Counted from the first letter of the stretch, positions 29,160 to 39,440 are shown. The stretch: DNA of 64,000 bases from Bacteroidota bacterium (GCA_013390605.1 JACAUB010000001.1:128077-192076), one strand, 5' to 3'. Translations and numbers: made by a program. The notes: generated by a model from the letters alone, not told the origin.

Positions 29160-31373
29160 ATGACTTATGTAATCGATCAGGAAGCCGAAAGAAAAGAAAT
29201 ATTACGGAAATACCGTAACCTTCTAAAGGTATATCATCCTGGTATTCAGGGAAGAGAGATTCGGGGCATTCGTAAAGCTTTTCTTTTAGCAGTTGATGCG
29301 CATAAAAATATGCGTAGAAAGAGTGGTGAACCCTATATTTATCATCCTCTTGAAGTTGCACGAATTGTTGTAACTGAAATCGGTTTGGGCGAAACGGCTA
29401 TTATTTGTGCACTTCTGCATGATGTTGTTGAAGATTCTGACTATTCGCTTGAGTATATTGAAAAGCAATTTGGTTCTGATATATCAAAAATCATTGATGC
29501 TCTTACTAAGGTAAAGGAGATTTCTGATAATAGTCTGCTGTCTAAACAGGCCGAGAATTTTAAAAAGATGTTGCTTACGCTTTCGGCTGATCCTCGGGTG
29601 ATGTTGATTAAGCTGGCCGATCGGTTGCATAATATGCGTACGCTTGAGTCTATGCGACCCGATAAGCAACTTAAAATTGCCTCAGAAACACTTTATATAT
29701 TTGCGCCTCTGGCTCATCGTTTAGGTCTTTATGCTATTAAAAGTGAGATGGAAGATCTTGCTTTGAAGTTTACTGAACCTGAAGTATATTTTTCAGTTGT
29801 TCAGAAACTGAAGGAATCATCGGTAGAAAGAACCCGGTTTATTAATCAATTTGTATATCCCATTAAGAAGTCGTTGGTGGAGCAAGGTATACAAGCTGAT
29901 ATATACGGAAGAGAGAAATCAGTATTCTCTATTCTGAAGAAGATGCGTGAAAAGGAGATTCCTTTTGAGGAAGTATATGATATATTTGCCGTTCGTGTTA
30001 TTATCCAATCTAATCTTGAAAATGAGAAGCTTAATTGTTGGCGGGTATATTCTATTGTAACCGACCATTATTCTCCAAAGCAAAATCGTTTACGCGATTG
30101 GATCTCAACGCCCAAAGCTAATGGGTATGAATCATTGCACGTTACTGTAATGAGCCAGACTGGTCAATGGGTTGAAGTTCAGATTAGAACTCAGCGAATG
30201 CATGAGATTGATGAAAAAGGTATTGCTGCTCATTGGAAATATAAAGAAAAATTATCAGGTAGTGATACCGGTTTAGATCGATGGTTAAATAGAATTGGCG
30301 AACTACTTGCTAATTCAGAATACGAACCATTGGCTTTTCTTGAGGAGTTTAAATTAAATCTTTTTGCAGACGAGATATTTGTTTTTACACCAAAGGGGGA
30401 GATGCGTACTCTTCCTGCAAATGCAACTGCACTCGATTTTGCTTATGGTATACACTCAAATATCGGAAATCATTGCATTGGTGCTAAGGTAAATCATAAA
30501 CTCGTCCCCCTCAATACACGTTTAAAAAGTGGTGATCAGATAGAGGTTATTACCTCAAAAATGCAGCGACCCAAAGAAGAATGGTACGAATATTTAGTCA
30601 CCGCAAGAGCTAAAACAATGCTCCGCAACTCAATCAAAGAGTATAAACGTGAGTTTTTAGCACAAGGGAAGGAACTACTCGAAAAGTTATGTCGCGAACT
30701 CGAAATAGAACCAGGACGAACAGTAGAAGCTCAACTTCAGGATTTTATGAAAATTCCCAGTCAGATAGAATTTTATTATCAAATAGCAAAGGGCGATATA
30801 GGATTAAAAGAAATTCGACAGTGTATGGGGCAGGCAGAAAAACAAGGTTGGCTCAAAGCAATCAGACTCCCATTTACCCGATCTAAAACGATTGAACATA
30901 TTCCGGAAAATGACAATACGCTTGCCCGCCCTGCTTACGAAATATCAAAGTGTTGTTATCCTATCCCCGGCGATGAAGTAGTAGGTTTTAAAATAGATGA
31001 TAAAATAGTTATTCATAGAACAGGATGCCCGGAAGCAGTAGGTCTTGCTACACGTTACGGCGATAAAATCACATCAATCGATTGGTCTAAACTTGAAAGT
31101 AATCATTTTGTATGTGGGTTGAATCTTACAGGAATAGATGCTCCGGGATTGATTTACGATATTGTTAAGATTATTACAGAAAAATTTCATTTAAATATTA
31201 AAGCGTTTCATTTGGATAGTAGTGGTGAAGTCTATGAAGCATGGGTTATTCTAACATTACCGGGTACTGAAATCTTAAACGATTTATTGCAAATATTGAA
31301 AAAAATTGGCGGTATTGATAAGGTGTCGCGAATAAGTCGATTAAAGGATCTCCGGTTTGAACTAAATAGTTGA
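29160..31373 (+). CDS. spoT: bifunctional (p)ppGpp synthetase/hydrolase
   Basis: A 737-aa RelA/SpoT homolog (Rel). The HD hydrolase domain is intact: HPLEVARI, ALLHDVVEDS and LADRLHNMRTL, so hydrolysis is expected. The synthetase domain follows (GREKSVFSILKKM, YDIFAVRVII, ANGYESLHVTV, EVQIRTQRMHEIDEKGIAAHWKYK). Then a TGS domain (IFVFTPKGEMRTLPANATALDFAY), a Cys/His-containing linker (YEISKCCYPIPGDEVVGF) and an ACT domain at the end (GIDAPGLIYDIVKII). It sets the stringent response alarmone level in the cytosol. Start chosen at ATG 29160 after the promoter. It leads the spoT-fur-purA order common in Bacteroidota. Confidence 0.93.
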   Translation: MTYVIDQEAERKEILRKYRNLLKVYHPGIQGREIRGIRKAFLLAVDAHKNMRRKSGEPYIYHPLEVARIVVTEIGLGETAIICALLHDVVEDSDYSLEYIEKQFGSDISKIIDALTKVKEISDNSLLSKQAENFKKMLLTLSADPRVMLIKLADRLHNMRTLESMRPDKQLKIASETLYIFAPLAHRLGLYAIKSEMEDLALKFTEPEVYFSVVQKLKESSVERTRFINQFVYPIKKSLVEQGIQADIYGREKSVFSILKKMREKEIPFEEVYDIFAVRVIIQSNLENEKLNCWRVYSIVTDHYSPKQNRLRDWISTPKANGYESLHVTVMSQTGQWVEVQIRTQRMHEIDEKGIAAHWKYKEKLSGSDTGLDRWLNRIGELLANSEYEPLAFLEEFKLNLFADEIFVFTPKGEMRTLPANATALDFAYGIHSNIGNHCIGAKVNHKLVPLNTRLKSGDQIEVITSKMQRPKEEWYEYLVTARAKTMLRNSIKEYKREFLAQGKELLEKLCRELEIEPGRTVEAQLQDFMKIPSQIEFYYQIAKGDIGLKEIRQCMGQAEKQGWLKAIRLPFTRSKTIEHIPENDNTLARPAYEISKCCYPIPGDEVVGFKIDDKIVIHRTGCPEAVGLATRYGDKITSIDWSKLESNHFVCGLNLTGIDAPGLIYDIVKIITEKFHLNIKAFHLDSSGEVYEAWVILTLPGTEILNDLLQILKKIGGIDKVSRISRLKDLRFELNS

Positions 31374-31474
31374 TGTCTAACTTAAAAATATAAAGTGTTT
31401 GATATAAATTTTATTTATACCAAATTTGAATAAGGAAATTATTTTCTATCTTTATGCAAAAAAAGGCTGTGATG

Positions 31475-31945
31475 AAAGAACACGATAAAATAACTTTTGA
31501 AACCGTCAAGAAGATATTTACTGACTATCTTGAAAGTCATGGACATCGGAAGACCCCTGAAAGATTTACTATCCTAAAAGAGATATATTCTTCTGAAGGT
31601 CACTTTGATATTGAGACTTTATATATTCAGATGAAGAACAATAAATATAGGGTTAGTCGTGCTACACTCTATAATACTATTGAGTTGTTGCTTAGTAGTA
31701 ATCTAGTAACGAAGCATCAATTTGGAAATAATTGTGCGCAGTTCGAAAGATCACACAAGTTTAAACAACACGATCATTTTATTGATATTGAAACCGGTAA
31801 AGTACTAGAGTTCTGTGATCCGAGAATTCAGGATATTCAGTCAGCGATAGAAAAAATGTTAAACATTGAAATAACTTCACATGCTTTAACGTTCTATGGT
31901 CGGATGAATAGCGGAAAAGACGATCAGACAAAAAAGAGCAGTTAA
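31475..31945 (+). CDS. Fur family transcriptional regulator
   Basis: A 156-aa winged-helix repressor of the Fur/Zur/PerR family. [24 protein letters not shown] and [21 protein letters not shown] form the DNA-binding domain; [25 protein letters not shown] is the metal-binding/dimerisation part. The usual first CxxC of the structural zinc site is absent here (IDIETGKV in place of a C-x-x-C stretch). An ATG at 31454 is also possible but overlaps a TATCTTTA promoter-like site, so ATG 31475 is preferred. Which metal it senses cannot be told. It sits between spoT and purA. Confidence 0.85.
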   Translation, partial: KEHDKITFETVKKIFTDYLESHGHRKTPERFTILKEIYSSEGHFDIETLYIQMKNNKYRVSRATLYNTIELLLSSNLVTKHQFGNNCAQFERSHKFKQHDHFIDIETGKVLEFCDPRIQDIQSAIEKMLNIEITSHALTFYGRMNSGKDDQTKKSS

Positions 31946-32043
31946 CAGAATACAAATATTTTTGAGATCAGCACTGGATAATCTTTCTAACAAAGTATCT
32001 TGTGCTGATTTTATATGACTTTAAAAAAATAAATAAATTACGG

Positions 32044-33333
32044 ATGAAAGTTGATGTTTTATTAGGTCTCCAATGGGGAGATGAAGGAAAAGGAAAGATT
32101 GTTGATGTACTTTCGGCAAACTATGATATCATTGCTCGTTTTCAAGGAGGCCCAAATGCTGGGCATACATTGGAAATGGATGGTTTCAAACATGTGCTAC
32201 ACACCATTCCATCTGGAATTTTTCATCCGAACACTTTAAATGTAATTGGTAATGGGGTTATTATTGATCCATTTATCTTACGTAAAGAAATCGGATTGCT
32301 TCAAGAAAAGGGTGTTAATCCTTTTGAGAACCTTGTTGTTTCAAAAAGGGCACATCTTATTTTACCTTCACATAGGCTTCTCGATGCGGTGAACGAAATG
32401 TCGAGAGGTAAATCTAAAATTGGATCAACCTTAAAAGGCATCGGACCTACCTATACCGATAAAACTGCCCGTAATGGTATCAGAATCGGCGATATTTTTA
32501 TGCCATACTTTGAAGAACGCTATCAATTACTGAAAGAACTCCATTTCAGAATGGCATCTTCAACCGGAATCGATCCGGCTCAATTCACTTTGGATGGTAA
32601 GACTTTTGGTGACTATGAAAAAGAGTGGTTCCAAGCTATTGAAGCTATTAAAGCCATCAAACAAGTTGATAGTGAATATTTGATTAATGAGGCTTTAGAT
32701 GAAGGCAAAAGAGTTCTGGCTGAAGGCGCACAAGGCACTTTACTGGATGTTGACTTTGGTTCATATCCTTTTGTTACATCATCTAATACTATCACAGCAG
32801 GTGTTTGCTCCGGACTGGGTGTTGCACCAAATAGAATAGGTAAGATTATGGGTGTTTTTAAAGCATATTGCACTCGCGTAGGAAGTGGTCCTTTTCCAAC
32901 TGAACAAGAAAACGAAGATGGTGAATTGATGCGTGATATGGGTAGAGAATTTGGTTCTACAACCGGTCGTGCACGCAGATGTGGATGGCTTGATATTCCT
33001 GCTTTGAAATACTCTGTAATGATTAATGGTGTTACTGAATTAATTATTATGAAGGCAGATGTGTTAAGTCCGTTCGCTAAAATTAAGGTTTGTACTGCTT
33101 ACAAATTCAATAATGAAATTACTGAAAAGCTAAGCTATGAAGCCGGACAAGGCGAAATAGTTCCACTTTATGAAGATCTTGATGGATGGAAAGTCGATAT
33201 TACTGAAATTAAAGATGAAGATAAACTTCCTGCTAATTTCAGAGACTATATTAAATATATTGAGAATAAAACCGGTGTTGGAGTTAGTATGATTTCTGTT
33301 GGTCCTGACCGTACTCAAACTATTGAAAGATAG
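32044..33333 (+). CDS. purA: adenylosuccinate synthetase
   Basis: A 429-aa enzyme joining IMP and aspartate with GTP, the first committed step to AMP. MKVDVLLGLQWGDEGKGKIVD opens with the phosphate loop; FQGGPNAGHTL, IGSTLKGIGPTYTDK, LAEGAQGTLLDVDFGSYPFVTSS, TTGRARRCGWLD and ISVGPDRTQTIE are the conserved blocks. The frame can be read from a GTG at 32002, but the ATG at 32044 gives the family start. A strong terminator follows. Confidence 0.96.
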   Translation: MKVDVLLGLQWGDEGKGKIVDVLSANYDIIARFQGGPNAGHTLEMDGFKHVLHTIPSGIFHPNTLNVIGNGVIIDPFILRKEIGLLQEKGVNPFENLVVSKRAHLILPSHRLLDAVNEMSRGKSKIGSTLKGIGPTYTDKTARNGIRIGDIFMPYFEERYQLLKELHFRMASSTGIDPAQFTLDGKTFGDYEKEWFQAIEAIKAIKQVDSEYLINEALDEGKRVLAEGAQGTLLDVDFGSYPFVTSSNTITAGVCSGLGVAPNRIGKIMGVFKAYCTRVGSGPFPTEQENEDGELMRDMGREFGSTTGRARRCGWLDIPALKYSVMINGVTELIIMKADVLSPFAKIKVCTAYKFNNEITEKLSYEAGQGEIVPLYEDLDGWKVDITEIKDEDKLPANFRDYIKYIENKTGVGVSMISVGPDRTQTIER

Positions 33334-33351
33334 TATATAATAAACAATTAA

Positions 33352-33391
33352 AACAAAAAAGTCCGGATGATTTTTCATCCGGACTTTTTTG
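33352..33391. terminator. bidirectional terminator purA/infB
   Basis: GTCCGGATGA TTTT TCATCCGGAC (33361-33384), perfect 10-bp stem with A-run and T-run at the sides, between purA and the convergent infB. Confidence 0.92.
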
Positions 33392-33491
33392 TTTTAGTAA
33401 CTGAATCTAATTTTAATAGGTTAACCCCCATATCCAATCAGATTCAGTTTTTATTTTATTTCTGTTCTTATCGATAAATTAAATCGGTAGA

Positions 33492-36400
33492 TTAGAGTTT
33501 CCGTTTTACCTCAGTTAATTCGTATCCTTCAATGATGTCACCAATTCTGATATCGTCAAACTTGTTGATATCCAAACCGCACTCATAACCGGTAGCCACT
33601 TCTTTCACGTCGTCTTTAAAACGTTTCAACGATCCCAGTGTGCCTGTATGAACTACAATACCATCACGAATAACTCTGATTTTGGTATTTCTGGTAATCT
33701 TACCGTCGAGAACCATACATCCGGCAATTGTACCAACTTTGGTAATCTTGAAGACTTCGCGAACTTCGATGTTACAAACAATCTTCTCTTCAATATCCGG
33801 AGCAAGCATACCTTCAATAGCCGACTTGATTTCGTCAATGGCAGTGTAGATAATCGAATAGAGGCGGATATCTATTTCTTCATTCTCAGCAAGTTTACGA
33901 GCACTTACAGAAGGACGAACCTGGAATCCAATGATGATTGCATTTGAGGCAGACGCCAACATAACATCCGATTCAGAGATTTGACCTACAGATTTGTGAA
34001 TCACATTAACCTGTACTTCCTGATTACCCAATTTCAACAATGAATCTGATAAAGCTTCTACTGAACCATCCACGTCACCCTTAACAATAATGTTGAGCTC
34101 TTTAAAGTCACCAATTGCAATACGGCGTCCAATTTCAGCCAGGGTAATATGTTTCTGCGTACGTAATCCCTGTTCACGTTGAAGTTGTAGGCGGCGGTTA
34201 GCAATATTCTTAGCTTCTTTTTCGTCACGCATTACATTGAATAGATCACCTGCCTGAGGAGCTCCGTTCAATCCTAACATCAGCAATGGAACAGATGGGC
34301 CAGCCTCTTTTATTAAGGCATTACGCTCGTTGTACATTGCTTTAACTCTTCCAAATGTAGAACCTGCCAATACAATATCTCCCACGTTGAGTGTGCCATC
34401 CTGAACAAGAATTTTGGCTACATAGCCACGGCCCTTATCTAATGAAGATTCAATAACTGTTCCGGTAGCCAGACGATTTGGATTAGCTTTAAGTTCTAAG
34501 AATTCTGCTTCCAGCAATACCTTTTCGAGTAGTTTGTCTACGTTCAATCCTTTCTTAGCAGAGATTTCCTGACTTTGATATTTACCACCCCAGTCTTCAA
34601 CCAGAAGGTTCATCTTAGCCAATTCTTCTTTAATCTTTTCAGGTTGAGCGTTTGGTTTATCAATTTTATTAATAGCGAAAATCAAAGGAACATTAGCAGC
34701 TTGTGCATGGTTAATTGCCTCAACCGTTTGTGGCATTATCTTATCATCGCAAGCTATAACGATAATGGCAACGTCAGTAATTTTAGCACCTCGGGCACGC
34801 ATTGCAGTAAATGCTTCGTGACCAGGAGTATCTAAGAATGTTATTTTCTTACCATTTTCAAGTTTTACTTCATAAGCTCCGATGTGCTGAGTAATACCTC
34901 CAGCCTCACCGGCAATGACGTTAGATTTACGGATATAGTCGAGAAGTGATGTTTTACCATGGTCAACATGGCCCATAACAGTTACAATTGGATTACGCGA
35001 TATACGTTCTCCTTCACTCTCTTCCTTATCTTCAACAACGCTACTGATAGCTTCTTGTACTTCAACACTAACAAAGTCGACAGAATATCCAAATTCATCA
35101 GCTACCAGAACAAGTGTTTCTGCGTCTAATCGTTGGTTTATTGAAACGAACATCCCAAGCGACATAAAGGTGGAGATAACCTGAACTACCGGCACATTCA
35201 TCATGCTTGCTAATTCATTTGCTGTAACAAATTCGGTTACCTTTAATACTCTTTTGTCCTCTTCCTGACGCATTTGATCATCTTGCATCTGCTGATGAAC
35301 TAAATGACGTTTCTCACGACGGTGTTTTGAAGTTTTCGATTTTCCGCTTCCACTTAAACGTTGAAGCGTTTCTTTGATCTGACGTTGGATCTCTTCTTCA
35401 GTTAATTCAACCTTAGGTAAATCTGCACGTTGATTCCTATTTGGGAAACGGCCAGCCGGTGCTTGTTTAGGGCGATTCTGCTGGTTAGTTGCATTGTTTT
35501 GCCCAGGTTTGCCTTGGCCTCCGGGTTTATTTGGCCCATGAGGATGAGCTCCACCAGCTTGTTGAGGTCCTCTCTGTTGCCCTTGGGCATTTCCACCCTG
35601 GGTACCGCCTTGTTGAGGTCCACGTTGTTGGTTTGGTCCGCCTTGTTGAGGTCCGCGCTGTTGGTTTGGTCCACTGCCTTGTTGAGGCCCGCGTTGTTGA
35701 TTCGGTCCACCAGCTTGCTGAGGATTGCGTTGTTGGTTTGGTCCGCCACCTTGTTGAGGATTTCTTGGTTGTTGAGGACCACGTTGTTGTTGGTTCTGAC
35801 CCCCACCTTGTTGTTGACCGGCTTGTCCTTGCTGACCTTGAACTGACTGTCCGCCTTCTCCCTCTTTTTTAATACGTTTCCGTTTTTTCTTTTTGGCCTT
35901 ATTCGCATTATCATCTGATGATGAGGCGACAGGTTTTTTTGCTTCAGGTTTACGGGGTTCTGGTAATTTGATTGACCCAAGTATTGTAGGACCCTCTAAT
36001 TTTTTTACTTCAGCTCTATGATAGTTTGGTAGATTTTCAACATTACCATCACTTTTTAGAGCATCTGCTAACTCATCACTATTACTTGGCCCTTGTGTTT
36101 CTTGCGACTGTAGGTCTTTTGCAGCATCTTCATCTGCTTTCTTGGGTTCAACCGCAGGTTTAAAGTCGATAGGTTTAATCGGTCGGTTATTCCCTTCACG
36201 AAATTTTGTCTTTTCTTCTTTTGTTTTGCGTTCAGGCTTAGTTTTGAGATTTAGTGCATTAAGGTCAATTTTACCCAACACCTTAATGGCAGCATCAGAA
36301 TTATCGGTAGTATCATCTACTTTAACTTCTTGATGTTGCTTTTCTGGAGCAATCTCTGTAGAATGTTCCTTTTCCTCATGCTTAACCACTTTTTCATGAG

Positions 36401-37247
36401 CAGGTTCATGCTGTTTAGCAGGTTCCGATTTTTCAGCCTGAGGCTTAGTGGCAATATCTTTCTCTTCTTTCACTTCAGTCCTAATAACTTTTTGTTCAGC
36501 TACTATCGCAGCAGCTGGGGTCGTTGTAGGGGTAGATGCCTGTCGTGGTTCAGGTGCAGGAGTTATATCCTGAACTGGAATTTGTACTGGCTTAGCAGGT
36601 TGAGGAGCCGATATAGGTTCTATCGGTTTGGGTTGTGCTACAGCAACTGGTTCTGAAACCGGAGCAGTTACCGTTGGAGCAGGTTGTTGAACCTTAACAG
36701 GTTCTACAATTGATGCTGCTGGCGTAATCGGTGCTACGGGAGTAGCTTTTACTACAGGTTGAGCAGGTTCAACGGGTTGAGCTGGCGCTTGTTCCTGAAT
36801 GGGAGTTGGAGCGACAGGTTCTATTTTAACTGTCTCAACAGGCTTTTGAGGCGTTGAGATTTTAATTTCGGGTACGGGTTCTGTCTTGACCGGTTCTGTT
36901 ACCACCGGTTTCTTAACTATTGGTCTCTCTTCAGTGTCCATATTAGACTTAATGAAAAGATCTTCACGAACAAGGGCCTCTTCTTCGTGAACAAAGTTTT
37001 TCTTTTCGTCTATCGATACCGATTGACGATGGGAAATATCAAGGCTTTTCTTCTCCGACTCTTGTTTTACAGCCTTATCTTTTTGGTATTCTTTAACCAA
37101 TAAGGCGTAAACGTCGGATGGCAGTTTCGTGTTAGGGTTTGAATCAATCTTGACCCCCTTTTTATTAAGGTGTTCAAGAATCGTTGTAACTCCAACATTA
37201 AACTCTTTTGCTGCCGCACTAAGCCTTATCGTTTTTCCCTCTTCCAT
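33492..37247 (-). CDS. infB: translation initiation factor IF-2
   Basis: About 1251 aa from ATG 37247 ([19 protein letters not shown]). It recruits fMet-tRNA to the 30S subunit. The N-terminal IF2N-like helix-turn-helix is followed by some 600 residues of low-complexity sequence: first Pro/Ala/Val/Glu-rich, then a basic stretch ([15 protein letters not shown]), then Gly/Pro/Asn/Gln repeats. The GTPase core begins [19 protein letters not shown], with [17 protein letters not shown] and [11 protein letters not shown], then domains to the C-terminus ([24 protein letters not shown]). A longer frame to 37334 exists but lacks family support. It is last in rimP-nusA-infB. Confidence 0.95.
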   Translation of the reverse strand: MEEGKTIRLSAAAKEFNVGVTTILEHLNKKGVKIDSNPNTKLPSDVYALLVKEYQKDKAVKQESEKKSLDISHRQSVSIDEKKNFVHEEEALVREDLFIKSNMDTEERPIVKKPVVTEPVKTEPVPEIKISTPQKPVETVKIEPVAPTPIQEQAPAQPVEPAQPVVKATPVAPITPAASIVEPVKVQQPAPTVTAPVSEPVAVAQPKPIEPISAPQPAKPVQIPVQDITPAPEPRQASTPTTTPAAAIVAEQKVIRTEVKEEKDIATKPQAEKSEPAKQHEPAHEKVVKHEEKEHSTEIAPEKQHQEVKVDDTTDNSDAAIKVLGKIDLNALNLKTKPERKTKEEKTKFREGNNRPIKPIDFKPAVEPKKADEDAAKDLQSQETQGPSNSDELADALKSDGNVENLPNYHRAEVKKLEGPTILGSIKLPEPRKPEAKKPVASSSDDNANKAKKKKRKRIKKEGEGGQSVQGQQGQAGQQQGGGQNQQQRGPQQPRNPQQGGGPNQQRNPQQAGGPNQQRGPQQGSGPNQQRGPQQGGPNQQRGPQQGGTQGGNAQGQQRGPQQAGGAHPHGPNKPGGQGKPGQNNATNQQNRPKQAPAGRFPNRNQRADLPKVELTEEEIQRQIKETLQRLSGSGKSKTSKHRREKRHLVHQQMQDDQMRQEEDKRVLKVTEFVTANELASMMNVPVVQVISTFMSLGMFVSINQRLDAETLVLVADEFGYSVDFVSVEVQEAISSVVEDKEESEGERISRNPIVTVMGHVDHGKTSLLDYIRKSNVIAGEAGGITQHIGAYEVKLENGKKITFLDTPGHEAFTAMRARGAKITDVAIIVIACDDKIMPQTVEAINHAQAANVPLIFAINKIDKPNAQPEKIKEELAKMNLLVEDWGGKYQSQEISAKKGLNVDKLLEKVLLEAEFLELKANPNRLATGTVIESSLDKGRGYVAKILVQDGTLNVGDIVLAGSTFGRVKAMYNERNALIKEAGPSVPLLMLGLNGAPQAGDLFNVMRDEKEAKNIANRRLQLQREQGLRTQKHITLAEIGRRIAIGDFKELNIIVKGDVDGSVEALSDSLLKLGNQEVQVNVIHKSVGQISESDVMLASASNAIIIGFQVRPSVSARKLAENEEIDIRLYSIIYTAIDEIKSAIEGMLAPDIEEKIVCNIEVREVFKITKVGTIAGCMVLDGKITRNTKIRVIRDGIVVHTGTLGSLKRFKDDVKEVATGYECGLDINKFDDIRIGDIIEGYELTEVKRKL
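35605..35800 (-). repeat. coding minisatellite inside infB
   Basis: About five imperfect tandem units of 33-36 bp that encode variants of [11 protein letters not shown]. The units stay in frame. On the minus strand the repeat is rich in CAACAACG/GGACCAAACC-type steps. Unit number could vary by slippage without breaking IF-2. Confidence 0.75.
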
Positions 37248-37378
37248 ACGTAAAGTATCGTTATTCCTTTTAGTTGCCCAAATTTTTTGTAAAAGTACTA
37301 CAAATTTATGATTCTCCAAGAATCCTTTAGCCATTGAATGCTAGTTGTCCAATTGATATGTCAGTGAATTATAAATAA

Positions 37379-37411
37379 CGTACCCGACACTTGTGCCGGG
37401 TACGCTTTTTT
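37379..37411. terminator. hairpin between nusA and infB
   Basis: CGTACCCGACAC TT GTGCCGGGTACG, twelve-base arms with one mismatch, directly after the nusA stop. The T-run is on the plus strand; on the minus (operon) strand TTATTTA follows. It may partly terminate or serve as a processing site between nusA and infB. Confidence 0.6.
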
Positions 37412-38646
37412 TAATCGAATTCAGATTTCAAAATACGTATAACTTCACGTATTGTTTCTTCTTCGAGGTCAGTTCGTTTAACCAATTCTTCAACACCAAG
37501 TGTTAATATGCTTTTGGCAGTATCACAACCAATATTTTTAAATTCGTCAATAATCCACTGATCAATTTCATCTCCAAATTCATCAAGGTCAACGTCTTCG
37601 TTGTCCACATCTGTATCTCTGTATACATCAATTTCATATCCGGTTAATTTTCCGGCTAGTTTGATGTTGTAACCTCCCTTGCCAATTGCAAGCGAAACCT
37701 GGTCTGGCTTCATATAAACGTCTGCACGTTTACTCTCTTCATCAATAGTGATTGAAGAGATTTTAGCCGGACTCAATGCACGCTGAATATACAACGAAGG
37801 ATTAGAAGTGTAGTTGATTACGTCGATATTTTCGTTCTTAAGTTCACGAACAATACCGTGGATACGCGATCCTTTCATCCCTACGCAAGCTCCTACAGGG
37901 TCTATACGGTCGTCATAACTCTCCACTGATATTTTAGCACGTTCACCAGGAACACGTACAATATTGCGAATAGTGATAAGTCCATCATAAACTTCAGGAA
38001 CCTCTGATTCGAGTAAACGCTCCAAGAATACCGGTGATGTTCTTGATAGAACAATAACCGGACTATTATTGCGCAACTCCACTTTAGAAACTACTGCACG
38101 GACGGTATCTCCTTTGCGATAGAAATCTGCAGGTATCTGCTCGCTTTTGGGCAAAACAAGTTCAATACTCTCATCATCTAACACAAGAATCTCCTTTTTC
38201 CATGCCTGATAGACTTCTCCTGTAATAACTTCACCGATTTTTTCTTTATATTTTCGGTAAATATTATCTTTTTCGTATTCCTGTACTTTGCTCTGTAAAT
38301 TCTGACGGATAGCCAATATCTCACGACGACCAAAATTAATCAGTGGGAAAGCTTCAGATACTTCTTCGCCTACCTCAAAGTCAGGTTCGATTTTTATTGC
38401 TTCAGAATAGGCAATTTCCATGTTATCATCTTCAATTTCGCCATCGGCAACAATAATTCGCCGCCGCCAAATTTCAAGGTCTCCCTTGTCAATATTGACA
38501 ATGATATCAAAGTTCTCGTCTGTCCCAAACTTCTTGATCAGCATATGCCTGAAAACGTCTTCCAGGATACGCATCATGGTTTCACGGTCGATGTTCTTAA
38601 ATTCTTTGAACTCAGAAAATGTTTCGACCAAATTGATGTGTTCCAT
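37411..38646 (-). CDS. nusA: transcription termination/antitermination factor NusA
   Basis: A 411-aa NusA that binds RNA polymerase and nascent RNA, controlling pausing and termination. N-terminal domain (MMRILEDVFRHMLIKKFG), an S1 domain (GEVITGEVYQAWKKEI ... GDTVRAVVSKVE), then KH1 (RVPGERAKISVES, DPVGACVGMKGSRIHGIVREL) and KH2 (VSLAIGKGGYNIKLAGKLTGYEIDV). The end has one helix-hairpin-type stretch (AKSILTLGVEELVKRTDLEEE) and no long acidic repeats. It follows rimP by 34 bp. Confidence 0.95.
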   Translation of the reverse strand: MEHINLVETFSEFKEFKNIDRETMMRILEDVFRHMLIKKFGTDENFDIIVNIDKGDLEIWRRRIIVADGEIEDDNMEIAYSEAIKIEPDFEVGEEVSEAFPLINFGRREILAIRQNLQSKVQEYEKDNIYRKYKEKIGEVITGEVYQAWKKEILVLDDESIELVLPKSEQIPADFYRKGDTVRAVVSKVELRNNSPVIVLSRTSPVFLERLLESEVPEVYDGLITIRNIVRVPGERAKISVESYDDRIDPVGACVGMKGSRIHGIVRELKNENIDVINYTSNPSLYIQRALSPAKISSITIDEESKRADVYMKPDQVSLAIGKGGYNIKLAGKLTGYEIDVYRDTDVDNEDVDLDEFGDEIDQWIIDEFKNIGCDTAKSILTLGVEELVKRTDLEEETIREVIRILKSEFD

Positions 38647-38680
38647 CGCTTTTCACTTAATGGTGAATCAACACTTATTT

Positions 38681-39145
38681 TTATTTAAACGATATAATTT
38701 CTTTCGTTTGTTTTATCTCGCTAAACGAGATCTTTGTTCCTTCTTCCGAAGCTGCAGCTGTAGTTTTCTTCCCTTTCTTAGTGGTCTTCTCTTTCAGCGT
38801 AATTATTTCTTCATTCACAGACAATAAAATGCCCTTGTGTATTCCTCCATCGTGCAGTGTTACTTCCACGTCACGACCAATATTTTTGATATATTGCCGT
38901 ATATTTACATAAGGTTGATCAATTCCAGCAGACATAACACTTAGTGCGAAATCTTCTACTTCCCGATCAAATTTACCTTCAATATGGCGACTCAATGCAA
39001 TACAATCACTAATGTCGATGGGGTGGTCTCCGTCAATAGTTACAGTAATTACATTACTCGTACTGACCTTAACACTGATCAGAAACATCTCTGTTCCTTC
39101 TAAATGTTCGTTCGAAATCTCCCTGATTAATTGTTCAGTGATCAT
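38681..39145 (-). CDS. rimP: ribosome maturation factor RimP
   Basis: A 154-aa protein for 30S subunit maturation. EGTEMFLISVKVSTSNVITVTIDGDHPIDISDCIALSRHIEG and DFALSVMSAGIDQP follow the RimP two-domain pattern, with GRDVEVTLHDGGIHKGILLSVNEEIITL as the C-terminal SH3-like domain. It is first in the rimP-nusA-infB operon, behind a promoter and a leader hairpin. Confidence 0.92.
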   Translation of the reverse strand: MITEQLIREISNEHLEGTEMFLISVKVSTSNVITVTIDGDHPIDISDCIALSRHIEGKFDREVEDFALSVMSAGIDQPYVNIRQYIKNIGRDVEVTLHDGGIHKGILLSVNEEIITLKEKTTKKGKKTTAAASEEGTKISFSEIKQTKEIISFK

Positions 39146-39160
39146 TGTAAATTGTTATTT

Positions 39161-39188
39161 AAAAAAACGAGGGGACTTTTGTCCCCTC
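39161..39188 (-). promoter_or_regulatory. terminator-like hairpin in the rimP-nusA-infB leader
   Basis: On the minus strand GAGGGGAC AAAA GTCCCCTC G TTTTTTT, a perfect eight-pair GC-rich stem with seven Ts. It lies between the operon promoter (39204-39211) and the rimP ATG (39145), in the transcribed leader. It has the form of an intrinsic terminator and probably works as an attenuator. Confidence 0.8.
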
Positions 39189-39203
39189 ATTATAATTTCT
39201 TTG

Positions 39204-39211
39204 CAAAGATA
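39204..39211 (-). promoter_or_regulatory. TAnnTTTG promoter of rimP-nusA-infB
   Basis: The minus strand reads TATCTTTGC, with transcription expected to begin near 39199. Confidence 0.65.
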
Positions 39212-39218
39212 ATAAAAA

Positions 39219-39250
39219 ATCTCTCAAATCCAAAAAAGAGTTTGAGAGAT
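39219..39250 (-). terminator. terminator of tRNA-Gln
   Basis: ATCTCTCAAA, 12-base loop, TTTGAGAGAT, followed on the minus strand by TTTTTTATT just after the tRNA 3' end. Confidence 0.82.
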
Positions 39251-39255
39251 CATTG

Positions 39256-39328
39256 TTGTCCGACCAGGGCTCGAACCTGGACTCTTCTGAACCAAAATCA
39301 GGCGTGTTGCCAGTTACACCATCGGACA
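39256..39328 (-). tRNA. tRNA-Gln (UUG)
   Basis: The minus strand folds as a cloverleaf: acceptor TGTCCGA/TCGGACA, D arm GTGT...ACAC, anticodon loop TTTTGGT with anticodon TTG, T arm CCAGG-TTCGAGC-CCTGG, discriminator A. CCA is not encoded. The outer anticodon pair is C-A, so that stem has four good pairs. Confidence 0.93.
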
Positions 39329-39351
39329 ATATCTTTGCTGTTTTGAGGATG

Positions 39352-39359
39352 CAAAGTTA
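39352..39359 (-). promoter_or_regulatory. TAnnTTTG promoter of tRNA-Gln
   Basis: The minus strand reads TAACTTTGC about 23 bp upstream of the tRNA 5' end. Confidence 0.6.
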
Positions 39360-39440
39360 GAAAAAAAAATTATTTCACAAACTTTTATTTCTCTAACTTC
39401 GCTTCAAATTTAAAAAAACCTTTAAACAGATCTGTTTCTT

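Noticed and set aside
35430..35846. Long plus-strand frames antisense to infB (Leu/Arg- and Val-rich)
   Set aside because: They follow the IF-2 Gly/Gln/Pro repeat in antisense; the repetitive composition keeps frames open by chance.
36330..36656. Plus-strand Phe/Arg-rich frame over the infB linker
   Set aside because: Antisense of low-complexity coding sequence; no independent signals.
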